From Liquidambar formosana (taxonomy: Eukaryota; Streptophyta; Magnoliopsida; Saxifragales; Altingiaceae), in assembly GCA_039720395.1 (NCBI GenBank), contig CM077831.1, positions 18,220,982 through 18,284,981 of the forward strand: a stretch of 64,000 nt of DNA, read 5' to 3'. Of the stretch, positions 36,212 to 47,339 are shown piece by piece; position 1 is the stretch's first letter, and the number at the start of each line of letters is the position of its first letter. A model generated the notes under the pieces. The model was not told the DNA's origin. It saw only the letters and a program-made list of their open reading frames with translations, and made no database searches. The position numbers and the translations under genes were made by a program.

Positions 36212-37220
36212 TTTAAGAATTCGCCTAGGGCCCCAAAAATCTCAGAACCGGCCCTGCATGTCGAAACCCTCGTCCCCAACAAAAGTTTTCAGCGATGGAA
36301 TTCCATGGCCCTATGTCACTGGAATGGGGGTTTTAGCAGTTGGCTGACACAGATCAGTCCATTTCACCGATGGAATTCCTATCGTCTGCTCCGACGATCT
36401 TGATGTTGGAAACCCATTCTCTGGCTAACGATCTAGCGGCCGTGACCTGCCATGGCTGCCATGGAAAACCCATTCTTTGTCCAGCAATATGGCAGCTATG
36501 ATCTGCTATGGCTGTTGTAGAACACCGTGATCGGCCCTTCTCAATGTCCCAAACAACCTCGTCCCTGCCATCGTTTCTAACTGCTCCAACGCTCTCTAGT
36601 GGCTCTACACCACGTCATCTCCTTCTACCCCCGCGCCAAGATCTCCTCTGACCTCTCACCATCGATCAGCAGCAACAGCACTGAGTGCAACTCCAAACTC
36701 TTCTCTATTGCAATTTGAGCCCTAACTCAAACCTAAATATAGCCATAGAGACCATGGTGGATGGATGGCTCCATGGATGAGAAGGTTCTAGATCTACCAT
36801 GATCGGGACTTTTGCAGATCTACCATGGTCATCGTGGTCATCGGCGAAATAGAAGAGGGTGCATTAAAAAATAAATAAATAAATAAACGACACCGTTTCA
36901 TAAATATCTTTTAAAAACCATTTATAAATGTCAAATTTTAATATTTTAATATTTTTCGTACAAAGGGTAAAATAGACATTTAACTTTGCCATTAACGGTG
37001 TACCCTGACATAATATAGGGGGTTTTTTGGTAGGTTTTTTATTAGAGGGAGGTAACTTGCAAAATGGGTAATAATAGGAGGGGGGTTTTTGCATTTTACC
37101 CTTTAATATATTAACCTTTTTGCCGATCAAAAGAAAGTAGAAGAAAAAGTGGGCATTATTTCAATGGAGTTGGAAAACCTCACAAAGTTTGAGGACAAGT
37201 GATGGCGGAGAGCTTAAGTC

Positions 37221-37786
37221 CAGGGGTGCAACTTGGTACGAGATTGTCCGGGACAAGGGGCATTTTTGTCCCGGATCGAAGTAATTTAGGATTGTAAATC
37301 TTGTACTGGAATCGGACTGATTTAGGCTTGGACCGAATTGGTCCCAAATCGAGTTTTCTCGGTTTAGGATAGTTCGAAACTCGGTTTTTGTTTGTATATT
37401 TCAATAAAATGTATTTTTTATAATATATGAGTTTCGAACCGGACCGAATTCCCGAATTCCTAGTTTTTGTTTGTATTTTTTCTGTAATATAAAAAAAACT
37501 TTGACCATGGATAATATATAAGATTATATTATTATATTATATATTATAAAAAAATACATAACTTTACAGAAACATAAAAGTTTTATTATATCTATATCTA
37601 TATAATTCGGGAATTTGGTTCGGTCCAGAACTCAAACCCCCTAAACCGAGTCCCAGACCGAAAAAATTTGGTTTTTGAAAAAAATCCGGAATCCCAGACC
37701 GAATACTGTTTGTCCCAGACCGAACTGGACTGAATTGCTCAAAACGATCTGGTCCTTAAAATTTCTCGAACCAAGTTGCACCCCTA
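37221..37786. mobile_element. Non-autonomous hAT element
   Basis: Ends CAGGGGTGCAACTTGG and CCAAGTTGCACCCCTA, perfect 8-bp duplication CTTAAGTC (37213-37220 and 37787-37794). Interior motifs (GACCGAA, GTCCC, TCGGTTT) match the element at 6914-9760, so both belong to one family. Confidence 0.9.
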
Positions 37787-37794
37787 CTTAAGTC

Positions 37795-38662
37795 AAGTAG
37801 TTAACGTACGTGGGAACTTCTTTCTTTTCTTTTGTTTGGAGGGTTTACATTGAAGCCGATGAACTCATAGATTCAAAGGACTGTTTGGTAAATCTAAAAA
37901 TTTAGTTTGTTGAAGATAATAAGTTTGATTTGTTTTGATTTCATATTATTTGATAAATCGTTTTTTCCCATAAATTTGTTCAAATTTTTACTGAAAACAA
38001 AGTATAAACATAGTTATTTTCAAACCAATTGTGAATTAGTTTATTTAAAAATCCGATAACAGTTAGAAAGTAAACCCATTTTGATCTAGTTGTAAAAATT
38101 CCCAAAACTAGGCCCAGTGGTAACATCTTTGAATTTTCTGTCTTACAGCATAATAATAAAATTCTTGAATCATTCACAACTATTTTGAAGTTTGAAAAAA
38201 TACTAGATTTTTTTATCAAATGAAAGAAATCATAATTTATCCTAAATATTTTAATAATTCTCAAATTATCCTTAAATAGTTTGAATGTTACAGAGAATTT
38301 TTCAATTATTCTTGAAATTCTTGATTTACTCTCTGTTCTTATGAAAGTACTACCTATCTTTCTCATTAAATAAGTTTTATTCCTTCATTTTTTTACTGGC
38401 AATTTTTTATGTACTTTTTCAGAATTATTCCATATTTTTTTTTCTCTTAGTAACACATGAACTGTGAGTCTGTAACCTATTCCTAAGCCGAATAATTATT
38501 GAGTCCTACATTTATCGATCACTATGCCTTGCATGCTGCGACCCTAATGTGAGCACATCAACTTTTCGTATACCACAGGATGGAAATTAACTTAAATTTT
38601 CCTTCATCTAAGAATGGGAAATGCAAAGATATTTCCCGCAATCCCCGCTCCCAAAAAATTAA
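37795..38662. other. Intergenic, no gene supported
   Basis: AT-rich. A minus-strand frame of 128 codons at 37980-38366 has a composition expected of random AT-rich DNA and no domain. Confidence 0.5.
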
Positions 38663-39818
38663 AAATAAAAAGGGAATTTTGGTCAAAGTCCCTATGTATA
38701 AGACCTCTCTTACAATAGACCCCAAATCAAAATAGGTTTAATGAAAACCCCTTTTGTTACTGTACGGACTAAAACACCCCTTATTTTAAAACTTCAACTA
38801 ATTTACTACCGTGCCATTTTACTATACAACCCGAAAAACATGCATTACTACTCCATAGTTTCCAGCGAAAATATAGAAGCACAAATCAAATCAAATTGAA
38901 ACTTACCAAAACGTCACAACCCTTCGGTGCACAGTAAGTTGAAACGATTCTAGGGTTTTTTTCGTGCCGTTCCAGTGTCCCAAAACACTACTCGAAGACC
39001 AGTCGAAGACCATTCGAAGATTTGCAGACTCACTTTCGCAACAAACATGCCGAAGAGAGGTTAGAGAACCATTCGAATGTGTTTTCGTTGCTTATTATCA
39101 TGTCCGAAATAGTAAATCGCTGCATTTGTACTTCTCATTGTTACTGTTATTCGATGTTTTATGAATAAAACATAACAAACAACCCAAAAAATTGAATCAA
39201 TCGTACAGCAGATTAGTTGTTCCGTGTTGAATGTTTACCCCGAACTCTTTGTCGATTAATATTCTCTATTCTCCATATGGTAAAGTAACAGGATACTATT
39301 TGTCGATTAAAATTCCAAAAATTGTAATGCAACTATTTGCGCGCGAAAACCCCGATTGATTTGCTTATTTCAAGGTTATGAATTTCTCGAATGTAAGTTC
39401 TGTAAAATCATGATTTAACAATAAATCGGTACTCTTGGTGTGTATAATATAACCAATTTTGGTGAAAACCCCGATTAATTTGCTTATTTGAAGGTTATTG
39501 CTCGTACTGTGCTATAATCAACACGTTACATAGTAACACGATACTCCCTATTGTGTTTCTGTTTTCGGTTTGAACATAATATTTGGGGTTTTTGAAATTT
39601 TCTATCAATAATATAAATTTCGCATGTCCAACAGTAATGTAATCCTATTGGACTTTAAAATACCCAAAAAAAACATTATTCAATCCATTTTCATTATGCC
39701 CCTAACAGTAAAGTGATGTTGTTTCACATTTTACTTGTGACATTGTGTTCAAAACATGTGCACTGTTTGTATTTGGTCAGCTTTTCAAATATTTTGGCCT
39801 TCTATGTTATAATGTCAA

Positions 39819-39834
39819 CAGTACGTTGGTACTG
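39819..39834. repeat. Dispersed palindromic motif, first of many in the MULE
   Basis: CAGTAC-GTTG-GTACTG. The consensus ACAGTAT-N4-ATACTGT or close variants recur in the introns and flanks of the Ulp1-type gene, for example near 39985, 40056, 41280, 41352, 41426, 42299, 42361, 43938 and 47557. Exons lack it. Confidence 0.75.
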
Positions 39835-40029
39835 TCAATAGTATACTGGCAACTAACTTGTGACAAATGAAAATTAATTTCACATTTCAATTTTTTTGGT
39901 TTGTTACATTTTGTTTTCACTGTGCATCTTTATGTTTACTGTGCATTATTAAAACATTAATTTACTGATGTCATTCTTGCTACAACAGTATGATGATACT
40001 GTGTGATTTTATATTAGTAACTGTCCAAT

Positions 40030-40190
40030 AATAATCGTGGTTTTTTCAATGCTTAACAGTATGCTGATACTGTCAATATATGTATTTGGCTGTTTTTTCA
40101 ATGCTTAACAGTATGCTGATACTGTCAATATATGTATTTGGCTGTTTTTTCAACGTTTAACAGTATGCTGATACTGTCAACATATTTATT
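40030..40190 (+). repeat. 52-bp tandem array, about three copies
   Basis: The motif CAGTATGCTGATACTG starts at 40057, 40109 and 40161, exactly 52 bases apart, with near-identical spacers containing TATTTGGCTGTTTTTTCAA. The array ends just before the exon 2 acceptor of the Ulp1-type gene, inside its first intron. Confidence 0.85.
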
Positions 40191-43100
40191 TCAAATACAT
40201 TATTCTCGCAGGGAAAACAGGAGAGGGTGAAACCTCAACCACATCCAAATCCTCTAAGAGAAAAAAGGTTGAAGATGTACCACCAAAAAAGGAGCAACCA
40301 CAAAAGCAAATGCGGTCTAACCTGCAAGCAATGACAAGATTGATATCAGAACTAAACTTGCAAGAAAGGCATGTACATGAGCTACAGAGAACTCCTTTTT
40401 GGGATTTCTTCCGGTCCTTTGTTCAAGGGAAGGTTAAGCTAAAGTGTGTGAAAAAATTTGACGAAGATGTTGTCAAAATTTTGAAAACCTACACACCTAC
40501 ATACAAAGGTTTCCAAATTAGTGATAAGCTACTCAGCTTGAGGAGTAGTGACTTCGCGCTAATTTTTGGCATACACACAGGCGCTGAAGATATTACTTTG
40601 GGTGTTGTCAAGAAACCCAACCAACAACTAGTTGACCGGATGTGTGCGGGTGAGAAGAGATTAAATCCTCCTGCCATAGAGAGGCTGCTTTTACAGTCAC
40701 TACAAAAAACAGGAAAAGAAGACAGCGAAGATGTTGCAAGATTGCTATGTTTGTATGCCTTTGTCACAGTATTCTTCCCCACATCAGGCACTCAACTCAG
40801 TTGGAGCTATGTTCCCTATGTGGAAAACTTGGATGACATGAAAAAGTACAACTGGCCCTCCGCAATCAAGAGTTACTTGGAAGCATCAATTCAGAAATTG
40901 CACAACACACCAAATAATGTCACTGGTTGTGTTATTGCTTTGTTGGTAAGCGACAATACTAACTACAATTGCATTATACTTGTGATATTTTATACAAACA
41001 TATCTAATAAACTAACATGTTGTTTTTTTTCATATGTTACAGTATTGGCTATGCGAGCATAGCTTATTGCTGAAACCTACAAGGAAAAAGTACATACCAA
41101 GGTTCATGAAATGGGACCTTGGTAAGTTAACCAAAGTTTTGAAAGATATTTCACTCCGTTCATTAGAAAGTGACAAGGTAAATGACTTCTTTGCAAAAAC
41201 TTAACAGCCTTTTTTTCACAAACAATATTATGTTGATACTATTAAACAAATACTTTAAAAAATATGTGAATATAGGCAACAGTATGTTGGTATTGTTGCC
41301 TATGGTAACGGTGAACATTATGTTGGTTCTGTTACATATTATATATGATAAACAGTATGTTGGTACTGTTTCAGAATTGTAACGATGGACATTATGGTGG
41401 TTCTATTGCATATTATACACAGTAAACAGTATGTTAATACTGTTGCAAAATAACTCATAATGCTAACTGTTGCATACATCTGTGTTGTGACTTTTAGGTG
41501 TACGGTGGTGAAATTGAATTCACCAAGAATGAGGCTAAAAGGTTCAACGTGAAGATAGAAACACTGGGGATTGGGCGTGAACGCATATCCACTGATGGTG
41601 AGAGTAGCAGCTGCGACAGTGAAGTTTCATCTAATGAGCAAAATGGAACAGAAGATGACATTCCTGCGAAAGAGGAAAGTGCTACAAAAGAGGAGGGTGG
41701 TGATGCCCCTTATGAGGAAGAAATCCTTGAAGAAAAGGATGAGGAAGTAAGTGAACAAGAACTGAAATGGGCAATGGACAGCATTCAAAAACTTGCACAT
41801 GCTGCCCTTAATGAGGATGCTACTAAAAGCAAAGAACCAGGAAAGTATGATGACAAAGATGAAATCATAAACCAACTGAAGTCAAAGATACAGACATTGG
41901 AAAAAGGAGGGGCTGCCAAAGAGGCTCAAATTAAGACCTTGGAGTTGCAAAATTCAAATCTTTCAAATAAGCTAAAGGAAGTACATAAAGAGCTGGCTGC
42001 TAAGCAAAAAGAGTACGACCAACTCCACCAAATGTACCAGGAAGCATTGCACAATTTGCAAAAACAAACAAATGTGGAGAAGGACTTGGATGAGGAAACT
42101 GTCGAGTTCAATGTCCATAACATCACACAAGCTTTCCAAAAGGTAATTGTGAACTTTGCAACTTATTGAAAAAAATTTGAATATTTTTCAATACCTACAT
42201 TAACAATTGATATATTGATTGATTTCTTTGCTAATGTTTAATACCCTTTTAAATCGTTCAACAGTATGATGATGCTATTACATAATATCGTTACTGTGAC
42301 AGTATGTTGTTACTGTCATGCCATATATTAACAATGCTGAGTTGATGTTTTCTAAGTGTAAACAGTGTAATGATACTGTCAGATGATATCATCTTGTTTC
42401 GCAGGAAAAAAAGGAGGATACCCCGCCAGTTGTAGAGAAAAGCAAAAAACCATCCCGTGCAAACAAAAAACAGCCTACTCCATCATCCCTTGCAAAACGT
42501 GTAAAATCCAAACAAGGGACTCGAAAGGACAACAAAAAACCAGAATACACATATGAGACAGGCAAGAAGGGGAAAGGAGTACAAAAGGCAGTTGCAAAGA
42601 AAGACAAAGGAAAGGGAGTAGAGCTTATTGATAAGGAAGTGCTTGATGTCGATGACTTTGTTGACAAGAGTACCATCTTATGCTGATGGCATAAAGCTAG
42701 CATTCTCAGCTCAATCTCCCATTGCAAAGTTGCTAACTGTGGATGAGAAAAGAACAATGAAACAAATGTTTGAGATAGAATTCTCCAAGTAAATTTATTA
42801 CACCAAAATTTCTTATTGATTCCATCATATCACCTTGCTAAATAAAAAATGATGCTACTAATACTTTGACATATATGCAGTGCAACAGTTTGGCGATCAG
42901 AAGATGGTTCCAACATTGTGCAGTTAAAGGTTATCAGACAGCTGCTAATAGAAGGAGACACAAGCGGAAATGTAAGAATGAAATCCTTTACCTATTTAAA
43001 AGTTGTTTATGAGTACTTATAATCTTTTTCATTTAGCAAAACACAACCTCGCTGTTTCTTTACAATATTTTCAACAAGAAAAATGCACTGTTGTCTGTCT

Positions 43101-44521
43101 ATTGTACTAGCGATGGTATCAACATACTTTTATGAGATTAGTTTAGAATCACCACATTTCATTGTTTACAAAGTACCACTTTACTATTAGTATTCACTTT
43201 GTCATTCCTACTTTCCCAACAACTTAGTAAACCTCATTTGTCTTAACATTTTGCAGGTTCTCGACGCAATTGGGGATATAATGACGCGACAAAAAGTAAA
43301 TAGACGCGCATATTACATCCCAACTACTTGCATGGTAATCATGACACAATACGTACTTGGTACAACCATGTCATGCTATAATCTATTTTGCCTAATGATT
43401 TTTGATGATACTACAGGTATATTTCGAGAGCCCAGATGCCGAGTTGAGATCCAAATGGTTTGATGAAAAAATAATTGAAGCAGCCATATCAGGAGCTTGA
43501 TACCACCTTTACCCGCTTATTGCAGCTGCTAGGCCAGGTGGTGCTGAAAACCACTGGACTTTGCTCGTCCATGACACTCACAGTAGGACATGGAAACATT
43601 ACAACTCCATGTGCCCACGAGATGGCGTAGAGGACAACCACTACAATAAAGGAAAAAGAGTGGTAATAACATCCACATAACCAAAAACATCTTTCATGCA
43701 TAAATGTTATTACTTACAACGATAACATTTTCAAATAATGACAGATGGAGTACATGCACAAAATGGGCCTGCAAGACAATAAAAATGAGCAAATAGAGGT
43801 TGAATCAGTGGCAAATTCACCCCAGCAAAACGAATACTCGTGAGTATTTCAAGTATTGTTTGAGCATAGTATAGTGGTACTGTTGCACCTTATATACGCA
43901 AAAAAGTTGTATTTCCTCTCATTTTTTTGTCTATGCACAGTATGATGTTACTGTCAAACAATGCTTCATAACAGATATTCATCAAACACTACATACCAAC
44001 GTGTAAAAAACATTAATTCGTGAATATGTCTTTTGCAGCCTCGACTGTGGAATCATTGTACGCCACCTCATTTTTTATTACTCCTATAGATATCCAATAA
44101 CTAAGACCATGACAACAACAGCTGTTCAAAGCTTCAAGCGGGACATCCTACAAGAAATCATGGGTGACCATCCCTGTTCATGGACACCACAATGGGCAAA
44201 GCAAACAACTACTCTAATTGAGAGCGAAGCAATTATAGTGAAGCCATTGTCTGTCGCATATCCAAAAAAAAAGGCAGCAAAGAGAAAGTAGTCAATTTGG
44301 ATAATTTGTAAAAAACAATAGTATAATTACTCTTGACTTATGGACACAGTTTTTACTTGTTTAGTGATTGATTATAGTACAGGTTTTACTATTTTGGATT
44401 TATGAATGTAAATACAAATTTAATTGTTCCTAACATAACATTTTCAACTATTACATATTCCAAACAGGTGTAAACATATCATTCAATTGTATTTTGATGT
44501 AATACTTTTTCCCACTTACAA

Positions 44522-44800
44522 CAGTACCATCATACTATTGACAGCACAAACCGCAAATAATGTGGTTCTTGGCAGTGCCATCATACTGTTGACAGCACAA
44601 AATGCAAACAATATGGTTATTCGCAGAATCATCATACTGTTGACAGCACCAAACGCAAACAATATGGATGTTGGCAGTACCATTATACTATTGACAGTAC
44701 CAAATACAAACAATAATTATCTTAGCAGTACCATCATACTATTGACAGCACAAAATGCAAACATTATGGATCTTCGCAGTACCATCATACTGTTGATTTA
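44522..44800 (-). repeat. 51-bp tandem array, six motif starts
   Basis: CAGTACCATCATACTG-like motifs start at 44522, 44573, 44624, 44675, 44726 and 44777, each 51 bases apart, with spacers like GACAGCACAAAATGCAAAC. The motif is the reverse complement of the one in the 40030-40190 array. It lies between the convergent Ulp1-type and MURA genes. A 104-codon frame across it exists only because 51 is a multiple of three. Confidence 0.88.
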
Positions 44801-45039
44801 ACATTTGGATCATTTTCAATTGTTCAACAGAATGTAATTGCTGTCCACACAACACCAATGGGTTTAATATGATGTCACGTTTTAGAATCTCATATGTACA
44901 AATTCCCATATATTGTCCAAAAACATATAACAATGACCAAAATATCTCTCCATGTAATATAACCAAAATCAAAAAATACAAATTCAACACTAATGTCAAC
45001 AACTTCTAATTAATCAACTAAACTATCACAAAACAAAAA

Positions 45040-47339
45040 TTAAATTGGTTCTTGGCAAGTCTTCTTGTTATGTGTACCAAGCCGTCCACACCTACTACAT
45101 TTTATTTGTCTAATCTTCTCTCCTCTAGACGGTATCCTTCTCTTCTTGGGCCTCCCTACTGGTCGTTTCGTGCTGGGTGGGAGTACAATATCACCATTTT
45201 CCTCACTAACAGCTACTTTTAATGCCGTCGATATAGGATGGATTGGTTGTGAATAAGACGCTATGAAGAAAGAAGTGTAAAAATACTCCTCCACATAATC
45301 ATTAATGTCACCACCAGACGACTGTATTGCTACTGCAGCATGCGAACATGGGAAGTCATTCAGCTGCCATTGATAACATGTGCAAGTGCGTCTTCCTATA
45401 TCAACCGTAACAGAAGGGTGAGAGTGAACCTCAAACACAACATCACTCGACATGCTCACCCTCCATGTCCTCCCCTTTTCCAACTCATCACCCAACCTCG
45501 CATCCATCTTCGGACATAACACAGTATTCCACGAACCTGCTTCCAATCTTCTAGAACACATCTGCCCCATAAGTTGCGATCTAATCATATCAACCAAGTT
45601 CGTGATTGGGAGGAATCGAGCTTCTTTGATCCAAACATTAAATGATTCAGCTGCATTGGAGCACATCTCGCCGTACCGCTGACCTTCAAAATACGCATTG
45701 GACCAACATTGGAATAGACAATCATTCAGAAAATATTCCACCTGCTCTTTTCCTTCTTCCAACAAATCAGACAACTTCTCCTGGAATTTATACTCAGTTG
45801 GAGCATAAGCACACTCACGAAACAAAAATACCATTCGATCTTTGAAAGACTTGTGGCCCCTAACCTTATCTCTCAAATTCATTTTTAAATGATGTAGACA
45901 ATATGCATGGTATGCATTTGGAAATACTTTCGGCAATGCAGATTTCAAACCATTATTCCGATCCGAAATAAATGTTATTTGTCTCTCATCACCTACTACT
46001 TCAAGCAAATTCTTGAAAAACCATCTCCAATTCTCCTCCGATTCTAAATCAACAACAGCAAAAGCCAAAGGGAATAACCCTGCATACAAACAAATAAAAA
46101 CCGTTTCTAATTAGTTATGAAACACTTAGTGGCCCAATATATTAAACATTACCAAGGTACTGTCACTTCTCACATTACACGAAAAGACATAACTATTGAA
46201 ATTTAATCGTTACTTCTTAATAACAACAAAACAGCGATAAAAACAAAAAACACACCTTGGTTCCCATCCTTAGCCGTAGCAGCTAGAAGTTGACCTTTGT
46301 ATCTACTCTTCAAGAAAGTACCATCAACAAACAACATCGGCCGACAATACTTAAAACCGTTAATGCATGCTGAGAAAGAGGCAAAAAACCTCTTAAACTG
46401 GTTACTATCTTCATCTACATCAAGAACAAAAATACCACCTGGATTTGTTCTCGTTGCTTCCTCAATGAACCATCGAAGTTGTTCAAATGACTCAGAGTTA
46501 TCACCATACAAACTAGTCTGAGCTTTCTCAATTCCCATCCACGCATTACTATAAGAAATATCCAACCCATACTTGGTTTTAAAATCTCGCCGAACCTCAA
46601 TTAGACTAATGAGCGGCTTTCCACGCAAAACCTCTACAAATTCAGACGACACAATGTCAGATCCCATTCTTTTATGCTTAGTTGTACGAACAGCTGCTCC
46701 ACATGTGTGCACATTGTTCAACTCGCGTATATAGAAACAACCATTTAAACGCTCCATCCTTGCTTGCACTCGCCACATGCAGCCCCTTCTCTCCTTCATC
46801 TTACATTCTGTCGTTACTCTGCCTGGTTCATTCCTCACATAGTCATAATCAAATCCAATCTCAACAGAATACTTGCGCAATGACTCACGAAACTCAACAA
46901 CACCATCTTTGAAACACTGGCCAACCTTCTTAATCAAATTCACCCAGCTAGCACTAAGCAAAGTCTTTTCTTTGTGGAAACAATAAGACGGCAACAAATC
47001 TGTCTCCCCTTCATTAAACTCTTGTCCTACCAAACTTCTAGAGTTTTCCATAGAATGATTGTCCAAATCCATATCACAATTGTTTACCACTTCAATGTCA
47101 AATTGAAGAATACCGTAACGACTCCCAATGCAAAACATGTTCTTCAAATCTTCATCATTGTCCAGCATAATCTTCGTATGACCAAAAAGAGAATAAAAAA
47201 GATCAAACCTCCCCAACCTCAAACTCCTCCACTTTGCAAGAACAAAGCGTTGTACATCAACAAAAGAAGTGTACAAATCTGTCCGCATCATACATGTCCT
47301 CCCACCAAAACTACACATCAAGCAAATGTTGTCATCCAT
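45040..47339 (-). CDS. mudrA: MURA-type transposase (MULE), two exons, uninterrupted
   Basis: Exon 1 is 47339-46256 and exon 2 is 46079-45040, separated by a 176-bp GT-AG intron in phase 1. Joined they give 707 codons without a stop, so the gene is intact on paper. It cuts and reinserts the element in the nucleus. Domains in order: an N-terminal region with a plant MuDR-type fold feel (residues about 1-100), a Cys/His DNA-binding part (about 170-220), and the DDE catalytic core with D339 (FVDGTF), D401 (ISDRNNG) and E506 (AAESFN). Then come a CLHHLK motif between the last two acids, a SWIM zinc finger (CTC...CSH, from about 594), an AT-hook-like GRPKKRR (about 676), and a C-terminal zinc knuckle CSRCGRLGTHNKKTC. 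The knuckle has five residues rather than the usual four between the second Cys and the His. It is convergent with the Ulp1-type gene. Confidence 0.9.

Larger units (their letters stand above)
35266..36256. mobile_element. Non-autonomous hAT element with nested foldback MITEs
   Basis: Ends CAAGGCCGGTTTTGGGG and AGAACCGGCCCTG with a perfect 8-bp duplication CATGTCGA (35258-35265 and 36257-36264). GC-rich subterminal sequence includes GGGGCCCC. Two foldback MITEs (35430-35760 and 35817-36211) make up most of its length. Confidence 0.85.
34829..37102. mobile_element. Long-TIR element with gene-like interior, nested insertions
   Basis: Ends of about 110 bp are inverted matches: GGTAAAATACAAAAAACC, CTCCTATTATTAC, CTAATAAAAAACC and ACCAAAAAACCTCC at the left, mirrored at the right (37000-37100). 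No target duplication was identified. The interior outside the nested hAT element is unusually GC-rich for this window (35040-35240 and 36290-36850), as expected of captured gene sequence, but I recognise no protein. It abuts a Helitron at 34821. Confidence 0.55.
39047..44291 (+). pseudogene. Ulp1/C48 SUMO-protease-like gene of the MULE, ten exons, broken twice
   Basis: Proposed exons: 39047-39059, 40212-40945, 41043-41177, 41498-42142, 42405-42788, 42881-42971, 43257-43334, 43417-43662, 43745-43839 and 44039-44291. All junctions are GT-AG and phases agree. Exon 1 (MPKR, weak donor) is the least certain. Exon 2 opens with a lysine/serine-rich nuclear-signal-like stretch. The exon 2-3 junction gives LLYWLCEH, typical of MULE Ulp proteins. 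Exon 4 is acidic, then coiled-coil-like. Exons 8-10 hold the peptidase core: His in NHWTLLVHD, Asn in HYNSM where Ulp1 usually has Asp, Gln in QQNEYS, Cys in LDCGIIV. The tail is a basic KKKAAKRK. A frameshift lies near 42667-42675 and an in-frame TGA at 43498-43500, before the His. So full-length protease is unlikely unless RNA processing bypasses both. Confidence 0.75.

Noticed and set aside
38964..39164. 66-codon frame as first exon of the Ulp1-type gene
   Set aside because: It is in a different frame from the ATG at 39047 that splices in phase to exon 2, and it has no domain.
40030..44800. CRISPR-like regular repeats with spacers
   Set aside because: Spacers are near-identical between units, so these are ordinary tandem repeats in a plant transposon.
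44487..44801. 104-codon open frame on the plus strand
   Set aside because: It is produced by a 51-bp tandem repeat whose unit is a multiple of three; the opposite strand is open for the same reason.
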